A stretch of DNA of 64,000 nucleotides, from assembly GCA_963681505.1 (NCBI GenBank), contig OY811973.1:8405263-8469262 (forward strand), in the 5' to 3' direction. This document shows positions 20,338 through 32,569 of the stretch, one piece after another. The position numbers and the translations under genes were made by a program. Within the stretch, counting starts at the first letter, position 1; every line of letters begins with the position of its first letter. Under the pieces are notes generated by a model that saw only the letters and a program-made list of their open reading frames with translations, did no database searches and was not told the DNA's origin. This DNA is from Eunapius fragilis. Lineage: Eukaryota > Porifera > Demospongiae > Spongillida > Spongillidae.

Positions 20338-22074
20338 TATCCCTATCCCTACCTATACCATGGGGGTTGATATGAGGGCACGGTTCATGTGGGAAACATA
20401 GAGATGTTAGGCGAGGGTTTTGTGCTCCTAGTGATCGCCTCAACCCACCGCTAACGAGTTCATCTTGTGAAACATTAGAAGATGGTTATGGTACAACGAG
20501 CATGCACCGTCAAATGTAGAAGGGATGTTAAACTGGCAGTGAATAGATTTATTTTCTGTACACCGTTGGTAGACAAATGTACGCTCGGGAGGACACCCAG
20601 TACAATGTAATATTAACAGTACAACTTCAACATATAATGAGATGTAAATCCATTAGCGAAAACAAAACCCTAGCCTAATATCACTACGTATTAGATCATA
20701 TTTTCCCAAGGTTGATTTGAGGGTGGGTTGATATAGGTATGGGTAGGAATACTGTATGCATGGGGTGACTGTGTGTACACAATCATGCCATTTCGGATGT
20801 CTCACGTGCAACCAGGGCATTACAACTCAGGGCGAGCAGCTCTCTGTATCTTAACATCACCTGATCTAATCTAATATATCTATGGCTGAAGAGGTTGTCT
20901 TCTTCTTGGGCACAAAGGGTGAAGGTGCATATGCTGAATTGTGCAAGTTAGGTATGTTTACAGTTTGTCAACAAACGGGCAATTTACACTGCTTAATAGG
21001 ATTATGTACGAGTAACTCGTTGGTGATAAATGGTCGTATTAGGCTACCCAATGCATCACTATAAAGGTCACAACCTGCAATCAGCTACAATCTGAGGGCG
21101 TTCCTATCGCGAATAAATAAAGAGTCCCTGGGGATTCCCCGTGTGTAAAACGTCATAAGCGTGGCGCCATTGGTCGACTCATAAATCATTGGCTGAGTAC
21201 TCAATAGAGGTAAGATTTGAAGGTTGTGTTCTATATAATAGCCGTGGTTGGAACTGATCTTTTAATATATTCTAGTATCACTTTGGTAGTTAGGCCTTGT
21301 TAACCATGGCCTTGATAGTTGATTATTCATCTGTCAATTCAATGGTATAAACTGCGCCGATCTGGGAGTTGCATAATTTATTGCATGCACTAAGCTAGAC
21401 GGGGGTGAGGGACAGGTCGGACGTCGCCCAACGGCCCGCGACCTTTACTGGACGGGACGCTAAGGTTCACCAGTCATGCCAAGGTCGGACGAGGCCCCAC
21501 TGGATGTGGGACTTGATTGCGGTCTGCAAAAAGTGGTAGTCTGTGACATGCTAGCATGTAGATGAAATTGTGGGAAAGCGCGTTCTTACGTCGATCCTTA
21601 CTCACTACACGTAACACTTCCAGACACGTACAAGCATGCACTTTAATTAGAGTGATAATTAAAAATCACCATAAAGGTGACAAAAAAGTTTGAAACAAAC
21701 ATTCACGCTTAACTAACAGAATCAGTTTAAAGACCATATTGAATGCTTTTCAAAACAGTATATATATTTTTTGTAACGTATTCCTAACCGGAGAAACGGG
21801 CCTTCAAGTACCGATAAAACAATGTATGGAGATTGTGTGATCCACATAATGCCGATATTCAAACGGATAATCCGGAGTAAAAAGGGCGTATGCTCTAAGG
21901 TTGATTTGATTACACAATTCTACAAGGAAGTGTATTGTAAATCCAATTACTATATCTCCTAACAGAGTATTGATTCCATACTATGAAAACCAAATTCTGA
22001 TAAACAATGAAATAGCTGTGACCCATTCAACGGTGAGCTGAAAATGAGCCATCGTGCATAGCCAGATTGTCCTG
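20338..22074. other. Intergenic stretch; possible weak foldback at its left end
   Basis: tatccctatccctacctata (20338) and a reverse-complement relative near 20735-20760 suggest a degenerate ~420-bp inverted-repeat element. The rest, including a 60-codon frame at 20882, has no recognisable content. Confidence 0.3.
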
Positions 22075-22865
22075 TGTAGGATTAGGTCTTAACTGATTGT
22101 AATCACGCGCACCGCACCACATCTCCCCTTCCCACGCGCACCGCACATTACACCAGATCTCCCTTCCCACCAGGTCAATTATTCGTTCTTCTTTCCACCG
22201 TCTTCACTCCATGCACTCTCTTGCTTCTGTGCCTTCTTCGTCCGCCCTTTCCCAGACATATTCTCTCGGGCATACGCTTATTCTTGCACCTTCTCTCTTG
22301 CACTCTCCCGGTTCCATTTCCTGCTTGCATTATTGCCTCTTGGCTCAGGCACTACTTTCCGCCTCCTTGGATCCTTCCTGGCTCTCACCCTCAGCTTGGG
22401 TTTCAGCGTATATTGCTGTACGCAACAATCCCAGCTTCAACACTTGCCCTCGGCTACAGTGCTTGCCTCAATACAGTCTCCCAGCCCATGGCCCTGTCTC
22501 GACACACATCGCTACATACCTCTCCTTTGCGGCAGCATTTCACCCTTCTCTCCCTAAGTGGCAGAGCCTCTTCTCTCCTCCCCGGAATGTTATCCAGTGG
22601 CACCCCGGAACCTAATCCGGTGGTAGGCACACACTAGCTGTCCTCCCTGGCAGCAGGCACATACTTACAGTAGCGACACTCTCAGTAGAAGGCGCACTCT
22701 TTTCCCTCCCCTTGTGGCTAGGACTCCTCTACGTCGATCGTTAGAGGCTCACATTCATTGCGGCTTCATCCCTTGCCGTTGGGGTCATGGCATTACTCTT
22801 TCCTCTCCTTTCCCAGGATGGTATCAGACATGCCACATAACCACCACTGCTCCCTCTCCAGAGTA

Positions 22866-23010
22866 AAGATCCTCCTCCCCGGTGGCAGGACTCTCTCCTC
22901 CCCAGCAGCAGGACTCTCTCCTCCCCGGCAGCAGGACTCTTTCCTCCTTGGTGGCAGGACTCTCTCCTCCCCGGTGGCAGGACTCTCTCCTCCCCGGTGG
23001 CAGGATTACA
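22866..23010. repeat. ~24-bp minisatellite (ggtggcaggactctctcctcc)
   Basis: About six imperfect units on the plus strand, inside the CT-rich block. Confidence 0.8.
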
Positions 23011-23150
23011 GACTGGGGCCATCACCATGGCTAACTGTGGCCTACACTCCCTCAGTCATAGTCTGGGGCCTTTACCGTGGCTTTTATGCTTACACTCCCT
23101 CAGACCTGTTCCTGCCCTGGTGGCAGGACTCTCTCCTCCCCGGTGGCAGA

Positions 23151-23350
23151 CACACATTAGCTGTCCTCCCTGGCAGCAGGCACACATTAGCTGTCCTCCC
23201 CAGCAGCAGGCACACATTAGCTGTCCTCCCCGGCGGCAGGCACATATTAGCTGTCCTCCCTGGCAGCAGGCACACATTAGCTGTCCTCCCCAGCAGCAGG
23301 CACACATTAGCTGTCCTCCCCAGCGGCAGGCACACATTAGCTGTCCTCCT
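23151..23350. repeat. 30-bp minisatellite, about seven units
   Basis: The unit cacacattagctgtcctccc plus a ggcagcagg-like end repeats with an exact 30-bp period. As 30 is a multiple of three it leaves open frames on both strands. Confidence 0.9.
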
Positions 23351-23735
23351 CAGCGGCAGCTACTCTATGTCCTCAGGTACGCTCACTCCTCCCCTGCAGC
23401 AGGCACTCTGTCCTCCCTGGTGGCAGGTACGTTCAGTCCTCCCCGGATGTAGGCACGTACGGTCCTCCCCGGCAGTAGGCATACTTTGTCCTCCCTGGCA
23501 GCAGGCCTATTGGGCTAATTTGGGCCCCACACATGACCGTGCCTGCTTCGATGTTAGACTATGTCCGCGACTTCTTCCCGATGGCAATCCAGGTAGCAAT
23601 GGCTTGGTCAGGGTGGCTGTGGTAGGAACCTTCATCCTTTCCTCCTCTTTCAAGGTTGAAGGACCCACCACGTGCTACACCGCTGCCACCATGTAGGATT
23701 AGGTCTTAACTGATTGTAATCACGCGCACTGCATG

Positions 23736-24413
23736 TGATAATACACCACACAGAACGTTCCATAGTATATAGAAATTGCCTGCCTGTAATGTCTTAGACG
23801 TTTCTGAGGTACCGTCATTGGAAGAGTAGAATGCGCAACATTGAATTTATACTCTAATTCAAGCGCAGTACATCCTTAACAATACTGTGTGAAAGAGTGC
23901 TCAAAGCTCCATGATCCAGGCAAGTTTCAAGTTTTATCGCCTTTAAACTATCGATAACTAGATTTTCAATAATACTTACCTCTCATAACCTTCGTAAAAA
24001 CCAGTCGCAATTTTTAGTGCAGATATTTGGATACGCGGAAGTACATTGCTTGAAATTATTTGCAAGTAATATATAAAGGCAATTTTGAAGAGTTTTGCGT
24101 ATTTAATGTATTATGAATACAAGTATATAAACTAATTACTCTCCAGACTGCTGCGTTGGAAGTGGTAAAGGAGGGGTGGTGGTGGTGGCGGTGGTGGTAC
24201 ATGTGGTGGTGATGGTGTGTAATGATAATGATGTCACAATTCATCATTTGTGACGGTTTTTAATCAATTGTGGAATCAAGAATTAATCTGATTGTCATAT
24301 GTTTGTGTATTATTTAACCTAAATTAACCCGGCACAGACCATATTATACTGCATGATCAATAACTCGTATGAAGGTGGAATCTAATCTTAGTTTTTTGTA
24401 GTTATGTTTGGTG
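23736..24413. other. Intergenic stretch upstream of the Death-RLR gene
   Basis: It contains a GGT-rich microsatellite at about 24172-24225. No promoter element can be assigned with confidence. Confidence 0.4.
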
Positions 24414-27400
24414 ATGGCTGGTGAAGCACTCCATCAGATGCATAAGGAAGGTAAGGTACCTTTGCCCAGAAATATCCAGCTTTTGAATAGTATTATGAAC
24501 ATCACCTAGGTGATCCATTGGATGTCAAGTGCACACCTCAACACCTCTATGAAATAGCATTGCTGCACTTTGATTGGAAGGTGGTTGGTAAACGCTTGAT
24601 GGATCTTAGGTATATCGACGATATAGATAAGGATGAGGAAAGTGAACAGAGGAAGAGAGACAGGATGTTAGAGAAGTGGGCAGAGGTCAAAGGACTGCAG
24701 GCTTCATACAGAGCAATAATCGACGTCTTTAAAAAGCTGTCAAATCACCAAGCAGCAGAAGCTGTGAAGAAGTTCACTATGGAAGGTAATTCTATAAATT
24801 TATGCAGATTGTTTAGTGCATTGTTTTAATGCCATCAGAGACTTGCATATAATGACCTTTCTGAATACTAGGTGTGTGATACAGTGCATCGTGGCCTACA
24901 TGCATTCATTCCCAGGGTTTACATTTGCAAATGAATTTGAAGAATGCTGTAATGAAGAAAAGGATCTTTAGCATGTGCTCCATGGTGCATCATTCGACGT
25001 TTAATGCCTGAAGTATTTACATGTAACTATTACACTTTGTTTTGAAGATAATGTATATTGCTGATAAGCATATGATTCCTACCAGGTAGCCTAGCATAGC
25101 AACACTCTCACACAAATAAATCAAGGGTTTGGCTATTGGCCAGGCTAAGGCCAAGTGCAAGGATGCAAAAAAGGGAACTTGTGAATGCATTATGCTTATA
25201 CTGTAATTTATAACAGGTACATGTACCTGCCAAATTATCAAGGAAGCAAACGGTTTTGTTATGAAAACATTAAAAATGTCCCACAACACCACAATGTGGA
25301 AAAATCTATCAGCTATGAATGAACCTTGTGCAACTTAAGACAACTAGTCAATTAGAGATGGTCCTAAAAAATATTTATTCAATTTGGTACTGCATCAAAA
25401 AAAAAATCATATTCTCATTGTACTACTAAATGCACAATATCTCACTTTCTTCTTGATTATTGTGTTTTGTTTAAAAAAAACAGTGTTAACGTTTTGCCTC
25501 ATTACTGGCACCATCATTATACACCTCTTACCTAGTGTAAGCTAAACTACTTACTAAACTAACTGTGACTATTGTTTGCTTATCGTTAATTGATGCAGTT
25601 ATAGATTGGTATGCACCATGGACGGCATTGCCAAACACTAAAAATCATCTGTACATCTCTATGCCAATGTTGACAAAATAGTATAATCGACACTGACATC
25701 AGGTCTGTCACTGGAATTCTTAAAAGCTCTCATGCACATGCGTTCTAATTGACCAGTTTTTTGACAGTTGCTACAACCCAAATTGTTGGGGCACATGGTA
25801 GCCTCATTGCACCAGTGTTCCCCAACATTTGCCCTGGGATGATTCTGCCTTTCTTAGGAGATAAATATTATGACCCAAATTCAGACATGCTGCAAGGTTT
25901 TAAAATTGTGATTGTCATATGTGTGCTGATGGATATGTTTGTGTTCCTTTGACATTGAAAAGATTAGCGTGACCAAATGAATTGTACATGTATATATATA
26001 TGGGACAGTTATGACAGAATGTCGTTTTGCTATAAGTTTTAAAAGTGCTCTCCGTTTTAGTCACTTTACCTTCCATTTGATTAATGCTACTGATGTGCTG
26101 TAGATAGCAAGTCGCGGTAGAATTAATTGTTCGGAAGTTATAGCGATTCAAACGGAGAGCACATTTTAATTATATTTAGTGAAACAACATTTTGTTGGAA
26201 ACTGTCCCATATATAATTGAGCATGCATTGATACCATTTATAATCCTATAACATTGCACAGAAATGTTCACGTGGAGAAATTGCTCATACATTGGTGGTT
26301 TTATTTAAAACTGATTTCAAAATAACCTTATAAAATATAAAAAATTAGTCTGAGTTTGAATTGTAATTTTCACTTTGCTAAATAAAGCAATGTTGTACAA
26401 AAATCTAGACAAAAGTTTTATTTACTACAAGTCCACAATAGCATAAAAGAAGTAAAAATGTGATTTTTGATTAAAGGTGTTTTTAATAGTAGGTACAATA
26501 TATTATTTTCAGTAGACCAATTCTTTTAATGGGAAATCATGTGACTTGAATAACACGGTAGTTAAGAATTAGTGCATGTGGCTACTGATTGGATTAATAT
26601 AAGGCACCTAAATTTCACTCAAGTTCAGTTGTGGGAAATAAACTGCAACACTGCTCATGGAAGGTCGATAGAGGGAAATCTTGCATTGACTTGCGTGTCC
26701 TCACACCCAAGGGCAGCCTCCCCGAAATGTGGTGCAGCGGTACATAGATAAACCTTTCAATTTAGACTTATATGGGGCTTTTTTCTGACAAAGCCAGGCT
26801 TATGTAAGACCACTATACAATAGCATCAATTTCAAACCCAAATGACCCATGTCCTTCATATTTTCAGCACTTATTGCCACATTTGTTCTTAATAATGTTT
26901 CACATCATGAGCCTGTTACACTTGTCCATACCAACATTCGGTATTAAAAACACGTTAAACTGAATGAAGGAGCATATCTCCAACATCAAAATTGCAAAGT
27001 ACCCGAAGCATAGGTGGCCCCGGGGTGGGGGGGTAGGGGGGGGGGGGGGGGCATGGCTCCCCCCTCCCCAGGTTATGGCACCCCAGCCCCCATAAATAAC
27101 TTTAAGTATATAACATTGCAAAATGTTACTGCATGCATATAGCTGTGTGTTTGTGTTTCTAGAGCAAAATATTTACTAGCACTCGTTTCCGTGTACAAAT
27201 AGCGATTAAGAAGGATTGCAAATTCTATACTGCCCCTCCCTCTTTTGGCTTCCTTCAGAGGCTTAGCCCCTCCCCTCAGTAACTGCTGGGGCCGCCTATG
27301 CGAAAAAGTCCTGTTGCTATCGGAATCTGCAGTCATTGATTTTTACTTAATCTATAATCAAGATATTGATGATCAAAGTCAGAGAAATTTTCTTGGTCGT

Positions 27401-30400
27401 TTCACACCATTGTATATTTTGGAAGAGGTTCCAACCATTGAATGGAGTTTCTAGAATGGCGCTAAATGACTGGGAAAATTATACTGACTTTGATCATCAT
27501 TATCTTGATTGTAGATTAAGTAAAAAAATCAACGGTCTGCAGATTCCTATAGTAACAGGACTCCTTTAGATATGTTGCAATTTTGACATGGGTGAGATGC
27601 TTCTTCGTTCAGATTTATGTGTTTTTAACCCTGACGGTTACTGAACTTCATATGGACAAGTGTAATGGGCTCATAATGTGCAAAAATAGAATAGAATACA
27701 CATAGATGTAGTAATAAGTGCTGAGAATATGAAAGGACATGGGTCGTTTAGCTTGTAATAGTGGTTGTAAAGCACAAATCTGCTTTTGTCATTAAATGTT
27801 CCATATCTGAACTAATCTATAATAGTGTGAAATCACCCCCAAACAACTGATTCAGAGCTTTAATATACAAGAATGTGAAAAAAGAGCCAATGATGAACAT
27901 CAGAGATGGCACCCCAGCCTTTATTACAGACATCAGTATTAAAGGGTCTTTGGCAATCCCCAGACAGTAGCCTTGCTTGATGTGTACACCAATGCGCCAT
28001 CTCACATACGTCGGAACACAGGTGCAGTACTTTCCTCTGCAGCAGAGGAGAAGAAAAGGAAACACAGCAGTGCATCTGAAGCATGTTGAGCATCTTTACT
28101 CCTTTTATTGTACCCACTGATGGTAGAGAGGCAGATTTCTTACCTAAAAGGCTAGCCCAAAGGATAAGCATAAAAGGAGATAAACCACTAGGACAGACCA
28201 TAGGATAGTTTCACACAAAGTTTTCTCTTGCAATCCTTTGAGCCGCAAAGCTTTAATTGCGTGATCCTTGCACCAAGTGGAGAAGCGGAGTTGGAATGGA
28301 TTATGGTGCTGGGAGTTTACAAAATTTGATTAACAATTTTATCTCATTATTTCATTTTATCTTCTTTACATGAACATGTGCAATGGCATACAAAAGGGCC
28401 TCGAGGTGCAAAGTAGAAGTGAATAAAAAAGGCAAAAGGAATCACAAAAGAACGATGATAATCAAGGCACAAAGGAATGGCTCATGGATGCATAGGGTGT
28501 TTAACTCTATTTACAACTGTGTAATTAACACAGTTACTTTTGAGGGTTGTTTATGTTTAGGTGAGAGGTGCATAATGATGGCACCAGCCACTGATAAGGC
28601 ACAATTTTAAGGTAACAAATATTATATTTGTGGCATCTTTTTAATACCCAAGCCATTAATTAATGTAAGGTAAAGTCTACAAGCGTACAATAGTTGTTTT
28701 ATTTATCAGTTCTATGTTTCTATTGGGAGCAGTAATTTGATCTTTAAGGTTTTGACATCAGGTTTGTGTGTGGAATGTTATGATGAGTAACATAACTCAT
28801 TGACCTCATGTACATTAGAAAAAATGGCCCAAACATTCAACAAAACTGAAACCTTGAAGGGGAAAAATCTGGCAACTTACCTATAAATCATGCAAAATAT
28901 ACTTTACTAACAATCTCTCGGGGGCCTTGCTCAGAGATATCTGGTGTACTTAGCATTTAGGAGCCCCATACTTATTTTTGGAAAGATTTACAGAAGTATG
29001 CAGTGATTTTACCAACTGTGAATTAATTCCGACCCTGCTGAGTACTCATTTTCCATATATCTGTAGTTACTAAATTGTCCCATTGAATTGTATTAAGATG
29101 TTATATTTGATAATAATGATAACTTTTCAGGAGGGTATTACATTCATGCTAAGGGCAACTGTTACATAAGACTAAAAAGGAGGCAATGCAAGTAATAGCG
29201 ATTCATAGTGTAATACAGGACCTTCATCTGTACAGCACTTGATATAAATACTTAATGTTTAAGGTAAGCCAACTGCTGCAATGCCATTTTTAAAAAAGTA
29301 GTTTATTAATGATGTGTATTGTATCTCCCATGCAGCCCTGTCAAGAGCAAATGGAAGTCTGGACACAGGTACAACATAAATGTATTGTGTAATCTTTCTT
29401 GATATGGTCATGTAGATAATGGAGTGCACATTTGCTGCATTGGCTGATTGAATCAATTTGTGTGTAAATGCACCATCCATGTTGAGCCAATTGTGTACGG
29501 GAAAGATAATGAGCACAAAATTAATGCATTCTGGAACTGTACTTCATTGTTGTACAGAGGTTAATATTTTATGTGAAGTTTCAACACTGCTACTTGTTAA
29601 AGTTCACTCATTTCTTGTTACTCACGTTGGGACAAAGTAACTATGAGTTTCAACCTGGTATTAAATGAGTTCATGGTTGGTGCAGGATTTTCTCTCTGGA
29701 GTCAGCATTTAGTGTGATAGTGACATCTTATTTCCAATGGCACTCCATCAGGTGGCCGTGTCAGAATGCATTTTTTTACAGTGCATTGCAATGTGTGTTT
29801 ATCAATATTGCTTCAATCTGTCACATATATATGCTCATATACATATACTATCTTATACTCAAACCTGGCCAGATAAGTATTAATTATTGTAGTTCGTATA
29901 TTAGACGCTAAGTCCCATCCCTCCTCTCTTACCTCTTCCATCCACCAACAACACCAAAAGTTGTTCACTGACAAATTTATTGTACTGAACACTTGATAAT
30001 AATGTGAATGCTGTGTGCATGTGAAGCAACACTTCTTGTTGTTGTAATTTTAGAGTAATGTCTTTTTAGATACTGATGGTCTCCAACCACCTACGATGAA
30101 GAAGCTGAAGACATGCAGTGATGATTCTAGTGTTGGTAAGCTACAATAATGGCATTTAGGAAGGAAATTATTTCTAACACTTTGTAAAGAGGTATCATGT
30201 GACAATCCACAACCATTCAATGATGAATGCAACGTGCAAATGGTCATTATCAATGAGCAGAAGCAACAAGGTTGTGAGTTGTTCTCTAAATGAAGCCAAT
30301 ATAATTTTACCCTCTAATTTATTAGCTAATTATGCACTAAACAAAGTGTACATTCCACGGGAGTACCAGAAAGAATTAGCCCAACCTGGAATCGAGGGAA

Positions 30401-32367
30401 AGAACTATATAATATCTTTACCAACTGGTGCAGGGAAGACACTTATTGCTGGCATGATTATTGCCAACCACTTGCAGAAAAATCCCAATGCTAAGGTAAT
30501 CTTCACTGTTCCAAATGAACATCTTGCACAACAGCAACAGACAAAGCTCGAAGTCTATATTGAAGGCATTAAAATCGAGAGTGTCACAGGAAGAAGTGGG
30601 AAAAATATATATCCTTTAGTTGAAAGTGTTGATATTATTATCAGCACTATGGGCAAACTGCGTCATGAGATATGTGAAGGATCACTGAAAGTAAATCAAT
30701 TCACTCTCATGATTGTAGATGAGTGTCACCACATTATTGGAAACAGTACAGGTGTGGAAGTGATGAAGCAATACCTTATGGAAAAAATTTGTAAGCATGT
30801 GCAAAATTTACCACAGGTTGTTGGCATGAGTGCATCTTTGGGAGCTGGAAAATCCCCTTCCTTGGATAAGGCTCTTAACCATCAATTAGGCATATGTGCT
30901 CAACTGGATTCTATTCATGGAGTTAGAAAAGTAGAAAAAAATATTTTAGAACTGTCGAGCTGTATTAACTCTCCAGATATTAGTTTGTCCTTGATGACTC
31001 CTCGCAGTGCAGATGAACCATGTATCAAAGCATTGGAGCAAGTAATGGCACGCTTAGAATGCATGATAGCTGAAAGTCCTGCTGCTTCAAAAGGCACTGA
31101 AGAATATCACAAGTGGATTGAGAATGAGATGCTAGCTGCAGAGTTGAGCACAGTTCCAGAGGATAGAGATAGGATTGCTGTTCTTGACCACCTGTTGGGA
31201 TATTCCTCTGCCCTTGATGCTTACATAATCTTATCTCCTGAAAGTGCCAAAGATATTTTGGATTCTATATCCATTTTTTCTGAAGACACTGCTACAAACA
31301 GAGAGATAGAACTAAACAGTCTGCTGAACAGTGTGAAACATGATGTAAGATCTTCTATTGGGGGCAAGAATCCCATGCTGCAGGGTTTGGAGAGTCTTAT
31401 TTACCAACAGTACAATGATAACAGCACTTCTAGAGGAATACTCTTCGTTCGCACTATAGAAGCTACCAAGCATGTCAGCAAATGGATTGAAAATTCCCCA
31501 GTACTGAAGCCTCTCGTGAGAGCAAAAGCCATTGTTAGTCATGCTAGAGGAGGAATGACGAAAGGTGATCAACAGTGTGCAATTGAAGGTCTCAAGTCTG
31601 GCATGTTCAACTTACTTGTCTCAACCCCAGTACTGGAAGAAGGACTTGATGTTCCTGACTGCAACTTTATTATAAGGTACCAATACATCTCAAATGAGAT
31701 CTCACACCGCCAAGCCATGGGCCGAGCAAGAGCTAAAGATAGCAAAATGTTCATCATTATTACCAAAGGTTCAAACATGTCTTATCAGCAAATGTTGCAG
31801 CAAGAGAAATTGAAGTTGGCTGACAGAGCTACAGAGCATCTGCATAACTTATCGAAGGATGCCACATTTTTCCCCAACATCCTAGAAGAGAAGCAAAAGG
31901 AAATTATTGAACATCATCAGAGGAATGAACAGATAGCAGCTTCACAGCACAAAGAATGGCCTGACTCCTCTAAGGTAAAAATTCTGTGCAAAAAGTGCAA
32001 GAAAGAAGCCTGTAGGGGGTCTGATGTTTATCTGTTTGGAAGTGTTGCTTCTCCCAATTATGCTGTTCCTAGAAAAGAATTTGAAAGGCTTTATTACAGA
32101 GAACGGACAACAGTTGAAGATAATTGTACTTATGGAGGACTTGTCAAGTTGTACAAAATGTTTTGCAATGGTTGCAAAATGGATTGGGGAATCATTGGCT
32201 GGTTGAAAGATGTTGGCATAGAGCTACCAATACTGAAAGGAAAATCGTTCACTCTGCAATATGATGACAAAACTAAGCTCTTACAGCAATGGTCGAAAGC
32301 TCCTTTTGAAATCCTCCCCTATGATAAATTTACTTATGAAAGTACAGATTTGCAGCAGGAAGATTAG
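24414..32367 (+). CDS. Death-domain RIG-I-like receptor (RLR)
   Basis: Best model: exons 24414-24450, 24510-24785, 25768-25896, 29336-29368, 30070-30135 and 30326-32367. Every junction is phase 1, giving about 860 residues. Exon 2 encodes a Death domain (ALLHFDWKVVGKRLMDL ... DRMLEKWAEVKGLQASYRAI). The last exon is a complete SF2 helicase of RLR type: LPTGAGKT (30418), DECHH (30718), SAS (30829), a helical insert at ~31000-31400, ILFVRT, STPVLEEGLDVPD and QAMGRARA (31711). It ends in a RIG-I-type regulatory domain with zinc pairs CKKC (31987) and CNGC (32164). Expected role: cytosolic sensing of viral-type RNA, signalling through the death fold in place of the CARDs of RIG-I/MDA5. Exons 1-2 and the last are strong. 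The three small middle exons fit phase and splice signals only, and each is a multiple of three. Confidence 0.85.
24510..24785 (+). other. Death-domain exon of the RLR gene
   Basis: Bounded by acceptor atcacctag and donor gtaatt. It encodes ~92 residues with the conserved W of helix 2-3 (FDWKVVGKRL), the acidic/basic helix EESEQRKRDRMLEKW and the ASYRAIIDVFKKL / AAEAVKKF end helices. It could in principle be a separate Death-only gene, since 5.3 kb separate it from the next secure exon. Confidence 0.7.
25768..25896 (+). other. Candidate internal exon of the RLR gene, unknown content
   Basis: Acceptor ttttttgacag, donor after ctgcaag, phase 1 at both ends. It encodes 43 residues including TQIVGAHGSLIAPVFPN. 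The HG-containing motif faintly recalls glycosyltransferase-like sequences, but nothing firm can be said. The donor (gtttta) is weak. Confidence 0.3.
26002..26208. mobile_element. Palindromic MITE with GGGACAGT ends
   Basis: 207 bp beginning gggacagtt and ending aactgtccc, flanked on both sides by TATAT sequence. An inner inverted pair (tgctctccgttt / aaacggagagca) lets most of it fold back. It sits in a presumed intron of the RLR gene. Confidence 0.75.
27008..27301. mobile_element. Poly-G MITE with gcataggyggcccc ends
   Basis: Left end gcataggtggcccc, right end ggggccgcctatgc, with the 3-bp repeat gaa immediately outside each end. It has an internal G run and C-rich segments, differs in end sequence from the other two poly-G elements, and lies in a presumed RLR intron. 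Confidence 0.65.
27307..27562. mobile_element. Foldback element of 256 bp
   Basis: Two arms of ~80 bp (agtcctgttgctatcggaat onward, and its imperfect reverse complement ending atagtaacaggact) include gtagattaagtaaaa/ttttacttaatcta and ctgactttgatcat/atgatcaaagtcag. It abuts the preceding poly-G MITE. Confidence 0.75.
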
Positions 32368-32569
32368 GTTTAGCATATATGCATCCATGTACATTTGTAA
32401 GTCATAGCTCAAGATCGAATTTTGTTTTACTCAGTGTTATACTTGCTATGCATTGTTATACGAACTGTTATACTAAATGGTATACTGAAGTTATACTCTG
32501 TTTTAATTGTTATACTAAATGTTATACTGAAGTTATACGGAATGTTATACTAAGGTTGTTATACCCAAC
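32368..32569. repeat. gttatact-rich short repeats downstream of the RLR gene
   Basis: From about 32440, cgttatac/gttatactaaatg/gttatactgaa recur every 9-20 bases for ~120 bp. This is presumably the RLR 3' flank. No AATAAA close to the stop codon. Confidence 0.5.

Larger units (their letters stand above)
22075..23735. repeat. CT-rich repeat block between 38-bp direct repeats
   Basis: taggattaggtcttaactg followed by attgtaatcacgcgcac occurs at ~22077 and again at ~23694. Between them is CT-rich DNA with nested minisatellites. Long open frames here (such as 22758-23696) exist because the repeats lack stops. The terminal repeats are short, and no protein domain is seen. Confidence 0.7.

Noticed and set aside
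22758..23696. 312-codon frame of repeated SCPPWQQAH-like and LAVLPGSRHT-like units
   Set aside because: 30-bp and 24-bp repeat periods keep all frames open; no start context, domain or composition typical of a protein.
30160..30270. An alternative RLR exon, open in phase 1, that would follow exon 30070-30135
   Set aside because: It would need a 24-base intron. Splicing from 30135 straight to 30326 uses the same donor, keeps phase and gives a normal 190-base intron with a good pyrimidine tract.
30199..30325. Helicase frame extended to a GTG at 30199
   Set aside because: GTG is an unlikely start in an animal gene. The stretch contains a good acceptor at 30325 that joins the upstream exon in phase, so it is probably intron.
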